NCBI GenBank assembly: GCA_020722945.1
Contig: DYJV01000011.1
Location: 1 to 46,657 of the forward strand
Source of the DNA: Candidatus Methylomirabilis sp.
Lineage (GTDB): Bacteria; DYJV01
DNA: 46,657 nucleotides
Direction: 5' to 3'
The translations under genes and the position numbers were made by a program. The notes under the pieces were generated by a model. That model had not been told where the DNA came from, searched no databases, and was given only the letters and a program-made list of their open reading frames with translations. Of the stretch, positions 18,407 to 26,325 are shown in pieces. How positions within the stretch are numbered: the stretch's first letter is position 1; every line of letters begins with the position of its first letter.

Positions 18407-19491
18407 TTATAAACCTCTTCCCTTCCCTTTTGGAAATTATTAATTATTTCCAATAATTTGATATTATTTTCTCTTGTATTAATACCTATTCTGAAAAATT
18501 TGTTGCTTAAGCCAATAAAATTAGAACAATCTCTGACAAAAATATTATTAGAAAGAAGAAATGTCTTAAAATCAGATAGCTCAAAGTCTCCTATAATTTT
18601 GATAAGAAAGTAGTTTGTGCAAGAGTTAAAAATTTTAAAATTAGAGTGATTAAAAAAATTTTTTAAGAAATAATCTCTCTCTTTATCAATATAATCTCTG
18701 GTTTGGATAATAAATTTGTCGTCAGATAGAAGATTCCTTCCAATAATATCACTAAAAGCATTTACTGACCATGGCTGAATAAATTTTGTAAGCTTCTTTG
18801 CTAAATATAAAGATGTTTTAAGGTAACCAAGCCTTAACCCTGCTATGCCAAATATCTTAGTCAAAGATCTAAGTAATATTAAATTTTTTACTCTGTGTAA
18901 AATCAATCCTTTGTAATGAGTAAAATCTATAAAAGCTTCGTCAAGAATAAAATATTTGCTATTACGATTAAGATAGTTGGCAAGATATAGAACTTTATCA
19001 TCATCTAAAATTGTTCCAACAGGATTTGAAGGATTGCAGAGATATAATGAATCGTATTTTCTCCTTTTTAGAAAGATAATAAGTCTATCAATATTGAGAT
19101 TAAAATCACTCTCTTCATCTAAAATAAAGTAACTTGGGCGAATGTTTGATATTTTTAAAGATTTATCATATTCAGAAAAAGTGGGGTGAACTATAATAGG
19201 AGACTTTAGTGCAAGAGCTAACGGCAGTAGATAAATCAACTGAGTAGAACCATTGCCAACAATTATATTATCAGGAGAGCAATTAAACTTATCTCCTATT
19301 ACACTCTTTAATGAATCAGAAAAAATCTCAGGGTAGTAGTATATCCTATGAAAGTTATTTAATATTTCATCTTTTATGTAGGTGGGATAACCTAACGGGG
19401 TAAGATTAACACTAAAATCTAAAATATCTTTTTCACTGATATTTAAGTTTTTACTATAATGTAAAACATTTCCACCATGTTCAAATTTCAT
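18403..19491 (-). CDS. cobD: PLP-dependent aminotransferase-fold enzyme, probable L-threonine-O-3-phosphate decarboxylase
   Basis: This 362-residue fold-type I PLP protein probably makes aminopropanol phosphate for the cobalamin nucleotide loop. It begins FEHGGNV and [14 protein letters not shown], the HGGN pattern of CobD rather than histidinol-phosphate aminotransferase HisC. CNPSNPVG, the ILDEAFIDF strand and the PLP lysine in [15 protein letters not shown] are intact. I chose ATG 19491: the longer reading from TTG 19527 adds 12 residues with no ribosome site and breaks the family-like N-terminus. Residual risk is that it is a HisC paralog. It is translationally coupled to gyrA, an unusual pairing. 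Confidence 0.75.
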   Translation of the reverse strand: MKFEHGGNVLHYSKNLNISEKDILDFSVNLTPLGYPTYIKDEILNNFHRIYYYPEIFSDSLKSVIGDKFNCSPDNIIVGNGSTQLIYLLPLALALKSPIIVHPTFSEYDKSLKISNIRPSYFILDEESDFNLNIDRLIIFLKRRKYDSLYLCNPSNPVGTILDDDKVLYLANYLNRNSKYFILDEAFIDFTHYKGLILHRVKNLILLRSLTKIFGIAGLRLGYLKTSLYLAKKLTKFIQPWSVNAFSDIIGRNLLSDDKFIIQTRDYIDKERDYFLKNFFNHSNFKIFNSCTNYFLIKIIGDFELSDFKTFLLSNNIFVRDCSNFIGLSNKFFRIGINTRENNIKLLEIINNFQKGREEVYK

Positions 19492-19598
19492 AAAAAATAC
19501 TTTATCACACTTCAAAAGTAGATACAATAAAATAAAATAATTTAAAAATATTTTATTAAAATTAGGTATAATTCTGTGGCTATCAGATAAAAAAGAAA

Positions 19599-19672
<74 letters not shown>

Positions 19673-19689
19673 AAAAAAATGACAAAAAA

Positions 19690-19762
19690 TAGGCGAAACA
19701 GGGATTGAACCTGTGACCCCCGGCTTGTAAGGCCGGTGCTCTCCCAGCTGAGCTATTCGCCC
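19690..19762 (-). tRNA. tRNA-Val (anticodon TAC)
   Basis: The minus strand gives a cloverleaf with acceptor GGGCGAA pairing TTCGCCT (G1-U72 wobble). The D arm is GCTC...GAGC. The anticodon stem CCGGC/GCCGG encloses loop CTTACAA with anticodon TAC, and the T arm is ACAGG-TTCAATC-CCTGT. The discriminator is A, and no CCA is encoded. Its 5' end is only 9 bases after the hup stop codon, so it is probably processed from a hup transcript. Confidence 0.95.
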
Positions 19763-19771
19763 AATAAAAAA

Positions 19772-20041
19772 CTAAACTAAATCTTTAAGATTTTTACCAG
19801 GTTTAAACTTTGGAGCTTTGCAAGAAGGAATTTTTATTTCGGCTCCAGTTTGAGGATTTCTACCCATTCTCTCTTTTCTTTGAATAACTTCAAAAGTCCC
19901 AAAACCAACAAGATTAACTTTGTCACCCTTAGCAAGAGAATCCTTTACAACGTCTATAAATGCATTTACTGCAATTTCTGAATCTTTTTTTGTGAAACAT
20001 GTTTTCTCACTAAATTTTGAAATAAAATCTGCTTTTGTCAT
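19772..20041 (-). CDS. hup: HU-family DNA-binding protein
   Basis: This 89-residue nucleoid protein bends and compacts DNA as a dimer. It starts MTKADFISKFSEKTCFTKKDSEIAVNAF. The DNA-binding arm GFGTFEVIQRKERMGRNPQTGAEIKIPSCKAPKFKPGK (about 47-83) includes the intercalating RNPQTG turn. A good AAGGAG precedes the ATG by seven bases. It is the first gene of a minus-strand run followed immediately by two tRNAs. A single HU gene is seen here; HU and IHF subunits cannot always be told apart from sequence. Confidence 0.93.
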   Translation of the reverse strand: MTKADFISKFSEKTCFTKKDSEIAVNAFIDVVKDSLAKGDKVNLVGFGTFEVIQRKERMGRNPQTGAEIKIPSCKAPKFKPGKNLKDLV

Positions 20042-20082
20042 GCAAATCTCCTTAAGTCTTTTTTGTCACCCAAGCTTTGGCG

Positions 20083-20111
20083 TATATAACTATATTGAAT
20101 CTGTTTGTCAA
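20083..20111 (-). promoter_or_regulatory. Sigma-70-type promoter for hup and the tRNAs
   Basis: On the minus strand TTGACA (20106-20111) is followed after 17 bases by TATATA (20083-20088), about 40 bases before the hup ATG. It probably drives hup and the tRNA-Val and tRNA-Asp genes that follow. Confidence 0.6.
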
Positions 20112-20219
20112 GATTTTTTTATAATAAAAAATATTGATTTTTATTTTTTTTTAATATATTGAATTGTATTGGTAATTAGAGAATCTACAAACAAGACAAC
20201 TTCAAAAGGAGCCCTTTAC

Positions 20220-20843
20220 ATGGCAAACAAAAGTAGTATTAACGAACTTTGCAAATATTTTTGCACATCAACAAAAGAGATAGTAGAAGCAAATACAAAT
20301 TCCACAATATCTTTCTCCCCTACTATACAGAAGATACCAGCTACTTTTCTTAAGCCTGATGTCGGATCATTTGTGGAGTTTTACGGTGATTTTTCTGGAT
20401 TAGTAATAATAAATTTCTCAAAAGAAGCTGCAATAGAGATATACAGAAATTATATGACAAATCTCGGAATTCCTGAAGAAGAGCTTACCGACAATTACAA
20501 CTCCAATGAAGTTTCAGACAGTCTTGGAGAGATAATTAACCAAATAGGTGGTAAAGTAAGGAAAGAGATAGAAAACAACTTCAATCTATCTGTAAAGAAC
20601 AACCAACCCAAAGTAATAACAATATCAAATACAATCCTTATATCAATCTCTTCAGACATCAACAAACCATACTGCAGAAGAATATCATTTAAAACAGCGG
20701 GGCAGAAATCATTTTATATAGAGATAGCAATTGAGCAGATTGACTTTATCTCTTTATTTGAAAATGAGAATACAAAAGATAACTCGTCACCTAACGACAT
20801 TTACGATTTAGATGTTGAATCAATTATAGCATCCATCAAATAG
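20220..20843 (+). CDS. CheX/CheC-like protein (resembles DUF3334), probable chemotaxis phosphatase relative
   Basis: This 207-residue protein has a single CheX-like domain. FYGDFSGLVIINFSKEAAIEIY (about 52-73) matches the conserved strand-helix. SDSLGEIINQIGGKVRKEI (about 98-116) fits the CheC/CheX active-site helix pattern with spaced E and N. Such proteins dephosphorylate CheY-P or act as targeting paralogs. I chose ATG 20220 because AAAAGGAG lies about eight bases upstream; a longer reading from 20169 has none. It also resembles the poorly described DUF3334 family. It stands alone, with no cheA/cheY nearby, but is close to the flagellar genes. Confidence 0.65.
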   Translation: MANKSSINELCKYFCTSTKEIVEANTNSTISFSPTIQKIPATFLKPDVGSFVEFYGDFSGLVIINFSKEAAIEIYRNYMTNLGIPEEELTDNYNSNEVSDSLGEIINQIGGKVRKEIENNFNLSVKNNQPKVITISNTILISISSDINKPYCRRISFKTAGQKSFYIEIAIEQIDFISLFENENTKDNSSPNDIYDLDVESIIASIK

Positions 20844-20997
20844 TATATTTTAAAGTAAATAGAGAAACATTAATACAATAAAATTAGACTTTATTTGTCA
20901 GATTAATAATGGCAAAGATATATTTTAAGATTTGATAAATATTGAAATAAAATATTTTAGTTTTAGAAAAGGGAGAAATTGGGTCTATAAATAACAA

Positions 20998-22266
20998 TTA
21001 ATCCCTTTTTTTGTTAAACTCTTCAGATATAATTTTTTGTGCAATTTTTGGAATTATCTCTTTTGAAACTTCCTCTATTATTTTGGGAGTAACTTTTGCT
21101 ATCCCCTGAGCTATCTCTATGGTAGCCTGCTCTATCGCTTCAACTATCTTCTGAGATGCTTCAAGGAGCTTATGCTCTACTTCTGAAAATTTAACTAACT
21201 CCTCATTAGAATTATACTTCTCTACCCTTTTATATGAAGGCTTCTCCTTCTTCTCATAAATAAATCGTGTATCATCATCCTCCTGATCGATCTCTTTGGC
21301 AAGTTTAATAGTTTCTTTATCAATGGGGATAGCAATTTCATCTTCAACCAATGCTTCCCTCTTATCCTCTCTCTTTTGAGATTCTTGATAGTTGGATGTT
21401 TTAGGTGGAGAAATATCTTGACTTTTGCTGGTATTGAGACTCTCAAGATGCTCTTCAATCTCAGGTGGAGTATCTGTATCTTTATTATCCGCTTTAAAAT
21501 TCAAAATATCATCCATATCTGTTATAGATTGCTCTTTTTTTGGGGGGGTCTTTGCAGTAGGTGTAGGTGTGGTATCTAATATTTCAAATTCATCATCTGC
21601 TGGCAAATCAATCTTACTTTGGCCTATATCTTCACTCTTTGCAACTGGTGAAGAGTCTAACTTATCAAGGTCAGCAATATCTTCATTTTTAAGAATATTA
21701 TCAATACTGTTTTCATCAGAATTTTTACTGTTATTCGGTGCCATGCTATCTAATTCTTCCATATCAAAATCAAACTCATCAAGACCCTTTTTCTTATTTT
21801 CTTGTGTGGATAAAATATCTGATACAGCGTTTGATGACTCTTCAACAATATCTGTAAGCTCAAGAATATCTGAATCGTCATTAATATCCTGCTTCTTATC
21901 TTCCGGCATTTTTGTCTCCTCAGTTTTGATCTTAACTCCTGTTATCTTCTCTATTTCTTCAATTAATACTTCATCTGTGAATGGCTTCTTTATTACAGTA
22001 GCATCAAATCGTCCTATGTCAGGGGTATCCTCAAATAAATCTTCAAGAATTATGAGAGGCTTTGTTTGACTTTTTACCTTTTTTAAAATTTCTGTTATTG
22101 ATTCTGAGATGTTAGTGTCAATTATTACAATTTCGGAATCTGCTATCTTTTTATCAATATGATCAGCTGTATCAGTAAACAAAAGTTTAAACTCAGAATC
22201 TTTCAGAGCTATAGAAATAACTTTTGAATATACTTTCTCTTTTGATATAAATAATATATTCCTCAT
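20998..22266 (-). CDS. Degenerate-receiver scaffold protein with acidic disordered linker and helical C-terminus
   Basis: This 422-residue protein begins with a response-regulator-like fold (1-110). The phospho-acceptor position (D50 in VIIDTNI) and the KP turn (K94-P95) are kept, but the acidic Mg pair after strand 1 is replaced (FISKEK), so phosphorylation is doubtful. Residues about 115-345 are highly acidic, low-complexity and probably disordered. The last 60 residues form amphipathic helices (ASQKIVEAIEQATIEIAQGI, then TPKIIEEVSKEIIPKIAQKI). The layout recalls FrzS-like and PopZ-like polar organisers. I chose ATG 22266 (AAAGAG six bases upstream) over TTG 22305. It is divergent from flgH. 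Its function is unknown. Confidence 0.6.
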   Translation of the reverse strand: MRNILFISKEKVYSKVISIALKDSEFKLLFTDTADHIDKKIADSEIVIIDTNISESITEILKKVKSQTKPLIILEDLFEDTPDIGRFDATVIKKPFTDEVLIEEIEKITGVKIKTEETKMPEDKKQDINDDSDILELTDIVEESSNAVSDILSTQENKKKGLDEFDFDMEELDSMAPNNSKNSDENSIDNILKNEDIADLDKLDSSPVAKSEDIGQSKIDLPADDEFEILDTTPTPTAKTPPKKEQSITDMDDILNFKADNKDTDTPPEIEEHLESLNTSKSQDISPPKTSNYQESQKREDKREALVEDEIAIPIDKETIKLAKEIDQEDDDTRFIYEKKEKPSYKRVEKYNSNEELVKFSEVEHKLLEASQKIVEAIEQATIEIAQGIAKVTPKIIEEVSKEIIPKIAQKIISEEFNKKRD

Positions 22267-22371
22267 TATAACTCTTTTATTAACATCTAACTTATTGAGT
22301 GTCAATAATTTCTTTGATAATTAAAACATCTTTTTAAAAACTAAAAAAATAATCTTACTCCTATAATACTA

Positions 22372-22388
22372 TGGCACCTTTATTGCTA
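22372..22388 (+). promoter_or_regulatory. Sigma-54 promoter of the flgH gene group
   Basis: TGGCAC at 22372-22377, five bases, then TTGCTA at 22383-22388. The GG and GC dinucleotides are separated by exactly ten bases, the required -24/-12 spacing. Transcription would begin near 22398, about 20 bases before the flgH ATG. This implies RpoN and an enhancer-binding activator control the flgH group. Confidence 0.85.
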
Positions 22389-22417
22389 CATCATCGTAAA
22401 ATTTATCGGAGGGAAAG

Positions 22418-23113
22418 ATGGAAAGGAAATTATTTCTTTTAATTTTAATTAGTTTAATCATTTCAGGGTGTGTAGGCTCTGACAGTAATGTCAAAAAGCA
22501 GACAATAGACCCTGAAATATTCAATACAAAGTTTAATTACCAGGCCACTCCAAACAATGAGGGCTCATTATGGCCGGGAGACTCTGTAAGGACAGGTATG
22601 ATTTTTCAAGATAGAAAAGCTCGTTATTTAGGTGATTCTATTACTGTAGTTATATCAGAAGATATATCAGCAGTAGGAAAATCAGATACAAACTCAGCAG
22701 CATCAGACAAAAATTCTTACGGGATACCTTATATATTTGGAAAGAGTGGAATCAATTATCACAATAAAGATTGGTCACATTTCTTAGAAACATCAAGGAA
22801 AAACGAGTTCAAAGGTGCAGGCACTGTTTCAAGGAGCAATAAGATGAGCGCAAAGATAACAGCTCAAGTCATAGAGGTCTTACCAAATAATAATCTCAGG
22901 ATAGCAGGTAAAAAATATATTACAATAAATGGAGAACAGCAGTATATTCTGCTTACAGGTATAGTCAGGGGTGACGATATAGCAGCAGACAATACTGTTT
23001 TATCAGCAGCTATTGCTGATGCACAGATAGAGTATAATGGGAAGGGCATTTTAAGCAGTAAGCAAACAAGGGGCTGGGCATCAGTTCTCCTTGATATGAT
23101 ATGGCCATTTTAA
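22418..23113 (+). CDS. flgH: Flagellar L-ring lipoprotein
   Basis: This 231-residue outer-membrane lipoprotein forms the L-ring bushing of the flagellar rod. The signal ends in LIISGC (lipidated C18). The family core is clear: GSLWPGDSVRTGMIFQDRKARYLGD (about 49-73), the ITVVISEDISA strand, FKGAGTVSRSNKMSA, and the C-terminal GIVRGDDIAADNTVLSAAIADAQIEYNGKG. GGAGGGAAAG lies just before the ATG. A sigma-54 promoter precedes it. The usual next gene flgI (P-ring) is absent here, replaced by an LPP20/FlgP-like lipoprotein gene. Confidence 0.95.
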   Translation: MERKLFLLILISLIISGCVGSDSNVKKQTIDPEIFNTKFNYQATPNNEGSLWPGDSVRTGMIFQDRKARYLGDSITVVISEDISAVGKSDTNSAASDKNSYGIPYIFGKSGINYHNKDWSHFLETSRKNEFKGAGTVSRSNKMSAKITAQVIEVLPNNNLRIAGKKYITINGEQQYILLTGIVRGDDIAADNTVLSAAIADAQIEYNGKGILSSKQTRGWASVLLDMIWPF

Positions 23114-23135
23114 ATAATATTGAAAGGATAAAAAA

Positions 23136-23585
23136 ATGAACAGATATTTATATTTACTAATCACTCTAACAGTTTTAATTTCTAACAGTTGTGCTACTTC
23201 ATCAATAATGAATTTTTCAAAAAAGGAGGAGCCAAAACACTCTGTTATCTCTGGTCAATTCTCAAACCAAACAGTTATTGTTACAGGTAAAGGGATAACT
23301 TCATCCTCAAACAATGATGATCCCAAAAATTCCCTTATGGCAGAGAGAGCCGCAATTATTGATGGATATAGGCTTCTCACAGAAAAGATATCAGGGATAC
23401 TTTTAGAGACTTACTCACTCACTGACAACTACAACATTAGTAAAGACCAGATTGCTGCACAAGCAAAATCTTTTGTTAAAGGTGCAGAAATTATTGGAGT
23501 AAAACATCTTAAAAATGGAGTTGTCGAAGCTGACATAAAATTGATTCTTCCACAAAATTTGATATCTGCAACAGCAAATTATTAA
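23136..23585 (+). CDS. LPP20/FlgP-like lipoprotein
   Basis: This 149-residue protein has a hydrophobic N-terminus ending at C19 (LISNSC); the -3 position is serine rather than the usual L/V, so lipidation is likely but not certain. The remainder matches LPP20/FlgP lipoproteins: VIVTGKGI, MAERAAIIDGYRLLTEKISGI (about 69-89), and VKGAEIIGVKHLKNGVVEADIKLILP. In Campylobacter, FlgP forms a basal disk around the flagellar motor. Its place 22 bases after flgH, under the same sigma-54 promoter, supports a flagellar role here. Confidence 0.72.
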   Translation: MNRYLYLLITLTVLISNSCATSSIMNFSKKEEPKHSVISGQFSNQTVIVTGKGITSSSNNDDPKNSLMAERAAIIDGYRLLTEKISGILLETYSLTDNYNISKDQIAAQAKSFVKGAEIIGVKHLKNGVVEADIKLILPQNLISATANY

Positions 23586-23587
23586 TC

Positions 23588-23604
23588 ATCTATAAATTAT
23601 AGAT
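23588..23604. repeat. 17-bp perfect palindrome after the flgH pair
   Basis: ATCTATAA, one base, then TTATAGAT forms perfect 8-bp arms three bases after the lipoprotein stop codon. It is too A/T-rich for a strong terminator but could be a weak one, or a protein-binding site for the gene group that follows at 23749. Confidence 0.35.
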
Positions 23605-23748
23605 AAATATATTTACATTTTAATTTTTTAAAATTATTTACTGCTTTACTCCTCACTCTGGATAAGTGAGGGAAAGATATAAAAGTTCCTTTTATAATTT
23701 TCGCTTAATTACACTAACTGCTTAATTGAAATGAGGAAGGAGTAAATT

Positions 23749-24432
23749 TTGGCTGTTTCATCAATTTATCACATTCAAATAGAGCAAACTTTCAAAGAGA
23801 GTTTGAATAAATCACCTGAAAAAAAATTTCAGGAGATATTCAATGAATATGTTATAAAAGATGGTGATACCCTTTACAAAATAGCAAAAGAACATCTTAA
23901 AAAAAATTCTCAAAATGTTTCAGAAAATCAGATTTCATCACTCGTAGATAATCTATCAAAGATAAACAATATAAAAAATCCAAATCTGATTTTTCCAAAT
24001 CAGGTTATATCATTTAACAACATAGAGAAAGATAATAAAATTGGCCATACTCTTTTGACTCCTGTTGATGGAAATATAACTTCTAAATTTGGAATGAGAA
24101 GAGACCCATTTACAAAAGAGGTAAAATTTCATTCAGGGATAGATATTGCCGCCCCTGAGGGAACACCTATAAAGGCTGCTGAAAATGGCAAGGTTGTTTT
24201 TAGTGGAGTTCAAAATGGTTATGGAAATATAGTTGTAATCCAACATAAAGATGGTATAGTTACAAAATATGCACACAACAGTAAAAACATTGTAAAAGTA
24301 GGTGATATTGTCAAAAAAGGGCAAGTTATTTCACTTATAGGGCAAACTGGGAGATCTACAGGTCCTCACCTTCACTTTGAGGTTTTGTCAGGTGACAAAC
24401 ATGTAAATCCTCTAAATTATCTAAATGTATAG
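23749..24432 (+). CDS. LysM plus M23 peptidoglycan endopeptidase without signal peptide
   Basis: This 227-residue protein has a LysM-like domain (34-90: YVIKDGDTLYKIAKEHL ... NPNLIFPNQVISF) and a complete M23 domain (about 100-225). The zinc and catalytic residues are visible: H128 and D132 (FHSGIDIA), H176 (KYAHNSK) and H207/H209 (TGPHLHFEV). The start is TTG 23749, set by AAGGAG six bases upstream. There is no signal peptide or membrane segment at the N-terminus. Its neighbours suggest opening peptidoglycan for the flagellar rod, like the hydrolase part of FlgJ, possibly secreted through the flagellar apparatus. That last step is inference. Confidence 0.85.
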   Translation: MAVSSIYHIQIEQTFKESLNKSPEKKFQEIFNEYVIKDGDTLYKIAKEHLKKNSQNVSENQISSLVDNLSKINNIKNPNLIFPNQVISFNNIEKDNKIGHTLLTPVDGNITSKFGMRRDPFTKEVKFHSGIDIAAPEGTPIKAAENGKVVFSGVQNGYGNIVVIQHKDGIVTKYAHNSKNIVKVGDIVKKGQVISLIGQTGRSTGPHLHFEVLSGDKHVNPLNYLNV

Positions 24433-24883
24433 AACACTCCTCTCTCTTCTGATAATATCTATATTCTCAATTCCCAACTATATAAATGCAAAACAACTAA
24501 TATTACAACAGATAGAGGTGGTAAAAAATTATAATTTAGTAAAATTAAATTTTGATTATACTTATGGTGACTTCTATCTTAAAGAGTTTGACAGCATATA
24601 CATTTTGACTGAAAAGATTAATGATCTAAAATCCACAGTCCAATCACTCTTTAATTCTGACAACACTCTGATAGAAAGTAGTTATATTGAAAATTATACT
24701 TTAATAGATGATGAAATTATTTTAAAAAAATTTTTAATACTTGACACAGATTACCAAATAGTTAATAGTGGTAACAACTATTTTTACAGATTCAAAGTTT
24801 ACTCACCAAAAAGAGAAGATGAGAAAAGGAATTTTTTAAAAAACATCATAAATCAATTCAGGATAGAGTATGGACTCAGATAA
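24425..24883 (+). CDS. Exported protein of unknown function
   Basis: I do not recognise this 152-residue protein. It has a convincing signal peptide (MYRTLLSLLIISIFSIPNY, cleavage likely after INA at 22) and a small mature domain rich in aromatic and hydrophobic strands with no cysteines and no clear motif. The gene overlaps the end of the M23 peptidase and the start of nth, so it is read in the same transcript. An accessory periplasmic protein for the peptidase is possible but unsupported. Confidence 0.7.
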   Translation: MYRTLLSLLIISIFSIPNYINAKQLILQQIEVVKNYNLVKLNFDYTYGDFYLKEFDSIYILTEKINDLKSTVQSLFNSDNTLIESSYIENYTLIDDEIILKKFLILDTDYQIVNSGNNYFYRFKVYSPKREDEKRNFLKNIINQFRIEYGLR

Positions 24884-25484
24884 AATATTAAAAATATTAA
24901 AGGATATATACCCATCTCCAAAGATTGAGCTTCAATACTCTTCACCCTTTGAATTGCTCATTTCAACAATCTTATCTGCACAATGCACAGACCAGCAAGT
25001 CAATAAAGTGACAAAAGAGCTTTTTAAAAAATATAAACATCCAGATGATTTTGCCAAATTGAGTAATGAACAGCTTGAAAACATTATCAAATCGACAGGT
25101 TTTTATAAAAATAAATCTAAGAGCATAATTAATACTTCTCGAATATTAACCGAAAAATACAATGGAGAGTTACCTCTTGATATTGAAGAGTTATCAAAAT
25201 TACCCGGAGTGGGTAGAAAGACTGCAAATGTTGTTTTGGGTGAATGCTTTAATATTCCATCTATAGTTGTGGATACCCATGTAAAAAGATTTTCAAAAAG
25301 ATCAGGGCTAACAACATTAGACGATCCTGTAAAGATTGAATTTGACCTTATGAAGAAGCTACCCCAAAATGAATGGACTTTCTTTTCCAAAGCAGCCATA
25401 CTTCATGGACGTTATGTCTGTAAAGCCAAAAACCCTCTCTGTGATTCATGTTTATTAGAAAAGGTCTGTCCTAAAATTTTTTAA
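24870..25484 (+). CDS. nth: Endonuclease III
   Basis: This 204-residue DNA glycosylase/AP lyase removes oxidised pyrimidines. The helix-hairpin-helix LPGVGRKTANVVL carries catalytic K117; the catalytic aspartate is D135 in VVDTHVKR. The C-terminal [4Fe-4S] loop is complete with C184, C191, C194 and C200 (C-x6-C-x2-C-x5-C). Its start overlaps the upstream unknown gene. It is followed 5 bases later by a methyltransferase repair gene. Confidence 0.95.
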   Translation: MDSDKILKILKDIYPSPKIELQYSSPFELLISTILSAQCTDQQVNKVTKELFKKYKHPDDFAKLSNEQLENIIKSTGFYKNKSKSIINTSRILTEKYNGELPLDIEELSKLPGVGRKTANVVLGECFNIPSIVVDTHVKRFSKRSGLTTLDDPVKIEFDLMKKLPQNEWTFFSKAAILHGRYVCKAKNPLCDSCLLEKVCPKIF

Positions 25485-25489
25485 GATAA

Positions 25490-25972
25490 ATGATAAATCT
25501 ATATATTGAAATTTTTAAAAATTTTGGGTATTTAAGTCTATACGTAAAAGATGAAAGGATCATAAAGATAGACTTCCATGATAAATTCAATAACAAAAGC
25601 TCCAACACTCCTATGAAAAGCGAAAAGATAGCATATCAATTTTTTGAAACATTTTCTAATTACCTTAATGGAAGTAGGGTTGACTTTAATTTTCCATATC
25701 ACCTTGAAGGACTCACAGATTTTGAATCATTAATCCTCAAAAATATATCTGACATCCCCTACGGAGAGACATTATCCTACAAACAATTAGCCGACATATC
25801 AGGAAGACCTAATAGTTTCAGAGCTGTTGGGAATGCATGTTCCAAAAATCGTATTCCACTTATAATCCCGTGCCATAGAGTTATAAGATCTGACGGAGGA
25901 TTAGGTGGATTCAAAGATGGTGTATCATTTAAAAAAAAGTTACTACTTATAGAAAAGGGAGCTATTTTATGA
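25490..25972 (+). CDS. ogt: Methylated-DNA-protein cysteine methyltransferase
   Basis: This 160-residue suicide enzyme removes O6-methyl from guanine. The acceptor cysteine is C128 in IIPCHRVIRSDGGLGGF. The preceding DNA-binding helix region SYKQLADISGRPNSFRAVGNA (about 97-116) contains the arginine finger. The N-terminal 70 residues are poorly conserved, as usual for Ogt/MGMT. It sits between nth and a STAS protein, overlapping the latter by 4 bases. Confidence 0.93.
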   Translation: MINLYIEIFKNFGYLSLYVKDERIIKIDFHDKFNNKSSNTPMKSEKIAYQFFETFSNYLNGSRVDFNFPYHLEGLTDFESLILKNISDIPYGETLSYKQLADISGRPNSFRAVGNACSKNRIPLIIPCHRVIRSDGGLGGFKDGVSFKKKLLLIEKGAIL

Positions 25973-26304
25973 AATTTGAGATAGAGAGAGACGAAGAGAA
26001 CATAATCATCATAAGATTAGCAGGTGAGCTTATAGAGGGGGAGATATTACCTCTGAAAAAAGAGTTCGAAAAACTATTAGCAGAAAACCTTACAAAATTT
26101 ATAATTGACTTTTCAGCTCTTAATTTTATAGATAGCTCAGGTATAGGATTTTTGATAAATTTAAAAAAAATTATCTCAGCAAAAGATGGAACACTCAAAT
26201 TTACAATGGTAAACCAAAATATCAAATCCATCCTTAATACACTTAAACTTACACCATTTTTTGATATGTACAAATCCATTGACGAAGCTATTTTTTCATT
26301 CTAA
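25969..26304 (+). CDS. STAS-domain anti-anti-sigma-like protein
   Basis: This 111-residue single STAS domain has the usual phosphorylation loop FIDSSGIGFL (about 54-62), with S57 as the likely phospho-serine. Such proteins relieve an anti-sigma factor kinase or act in partner switching. No matching kinase or phosphatase is in the window. It is in the middle of a plus-strand run between ogt and a FapA-like gene, upstream of motAB, so a link with motility control is possible. Confidence 0.85.
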   Translation: MKFEIERDEENIIIIRLAGELIEGEILPLKKEFEKLLAENLTKFIIDFSALNFIDSSGIGFLINLKKIISAKDGTLKFTMVNQNIKSILNTLKLTPFFDMYKSIDEAIFSF

Positions 26305-26325
26305 TCCAAATGAGGAGAAATTATT

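Noticed and set aside
21425-22069. Long plus-strand open frame of 214 codons, serine-rich
   Set aside because: It is antisense to the acidic linker of the receiver-scaffold gene. Its serine/isoleucine-rich product is the expected mirror of Asp/Glu/Lys codons, and it has no ribosome site.
23652-23675. Hairpin CCTCAC...GTGAGG before the M23 gene as a terminator
   Set aside because: The stem is only six base pairs and no T-run follows it directly.
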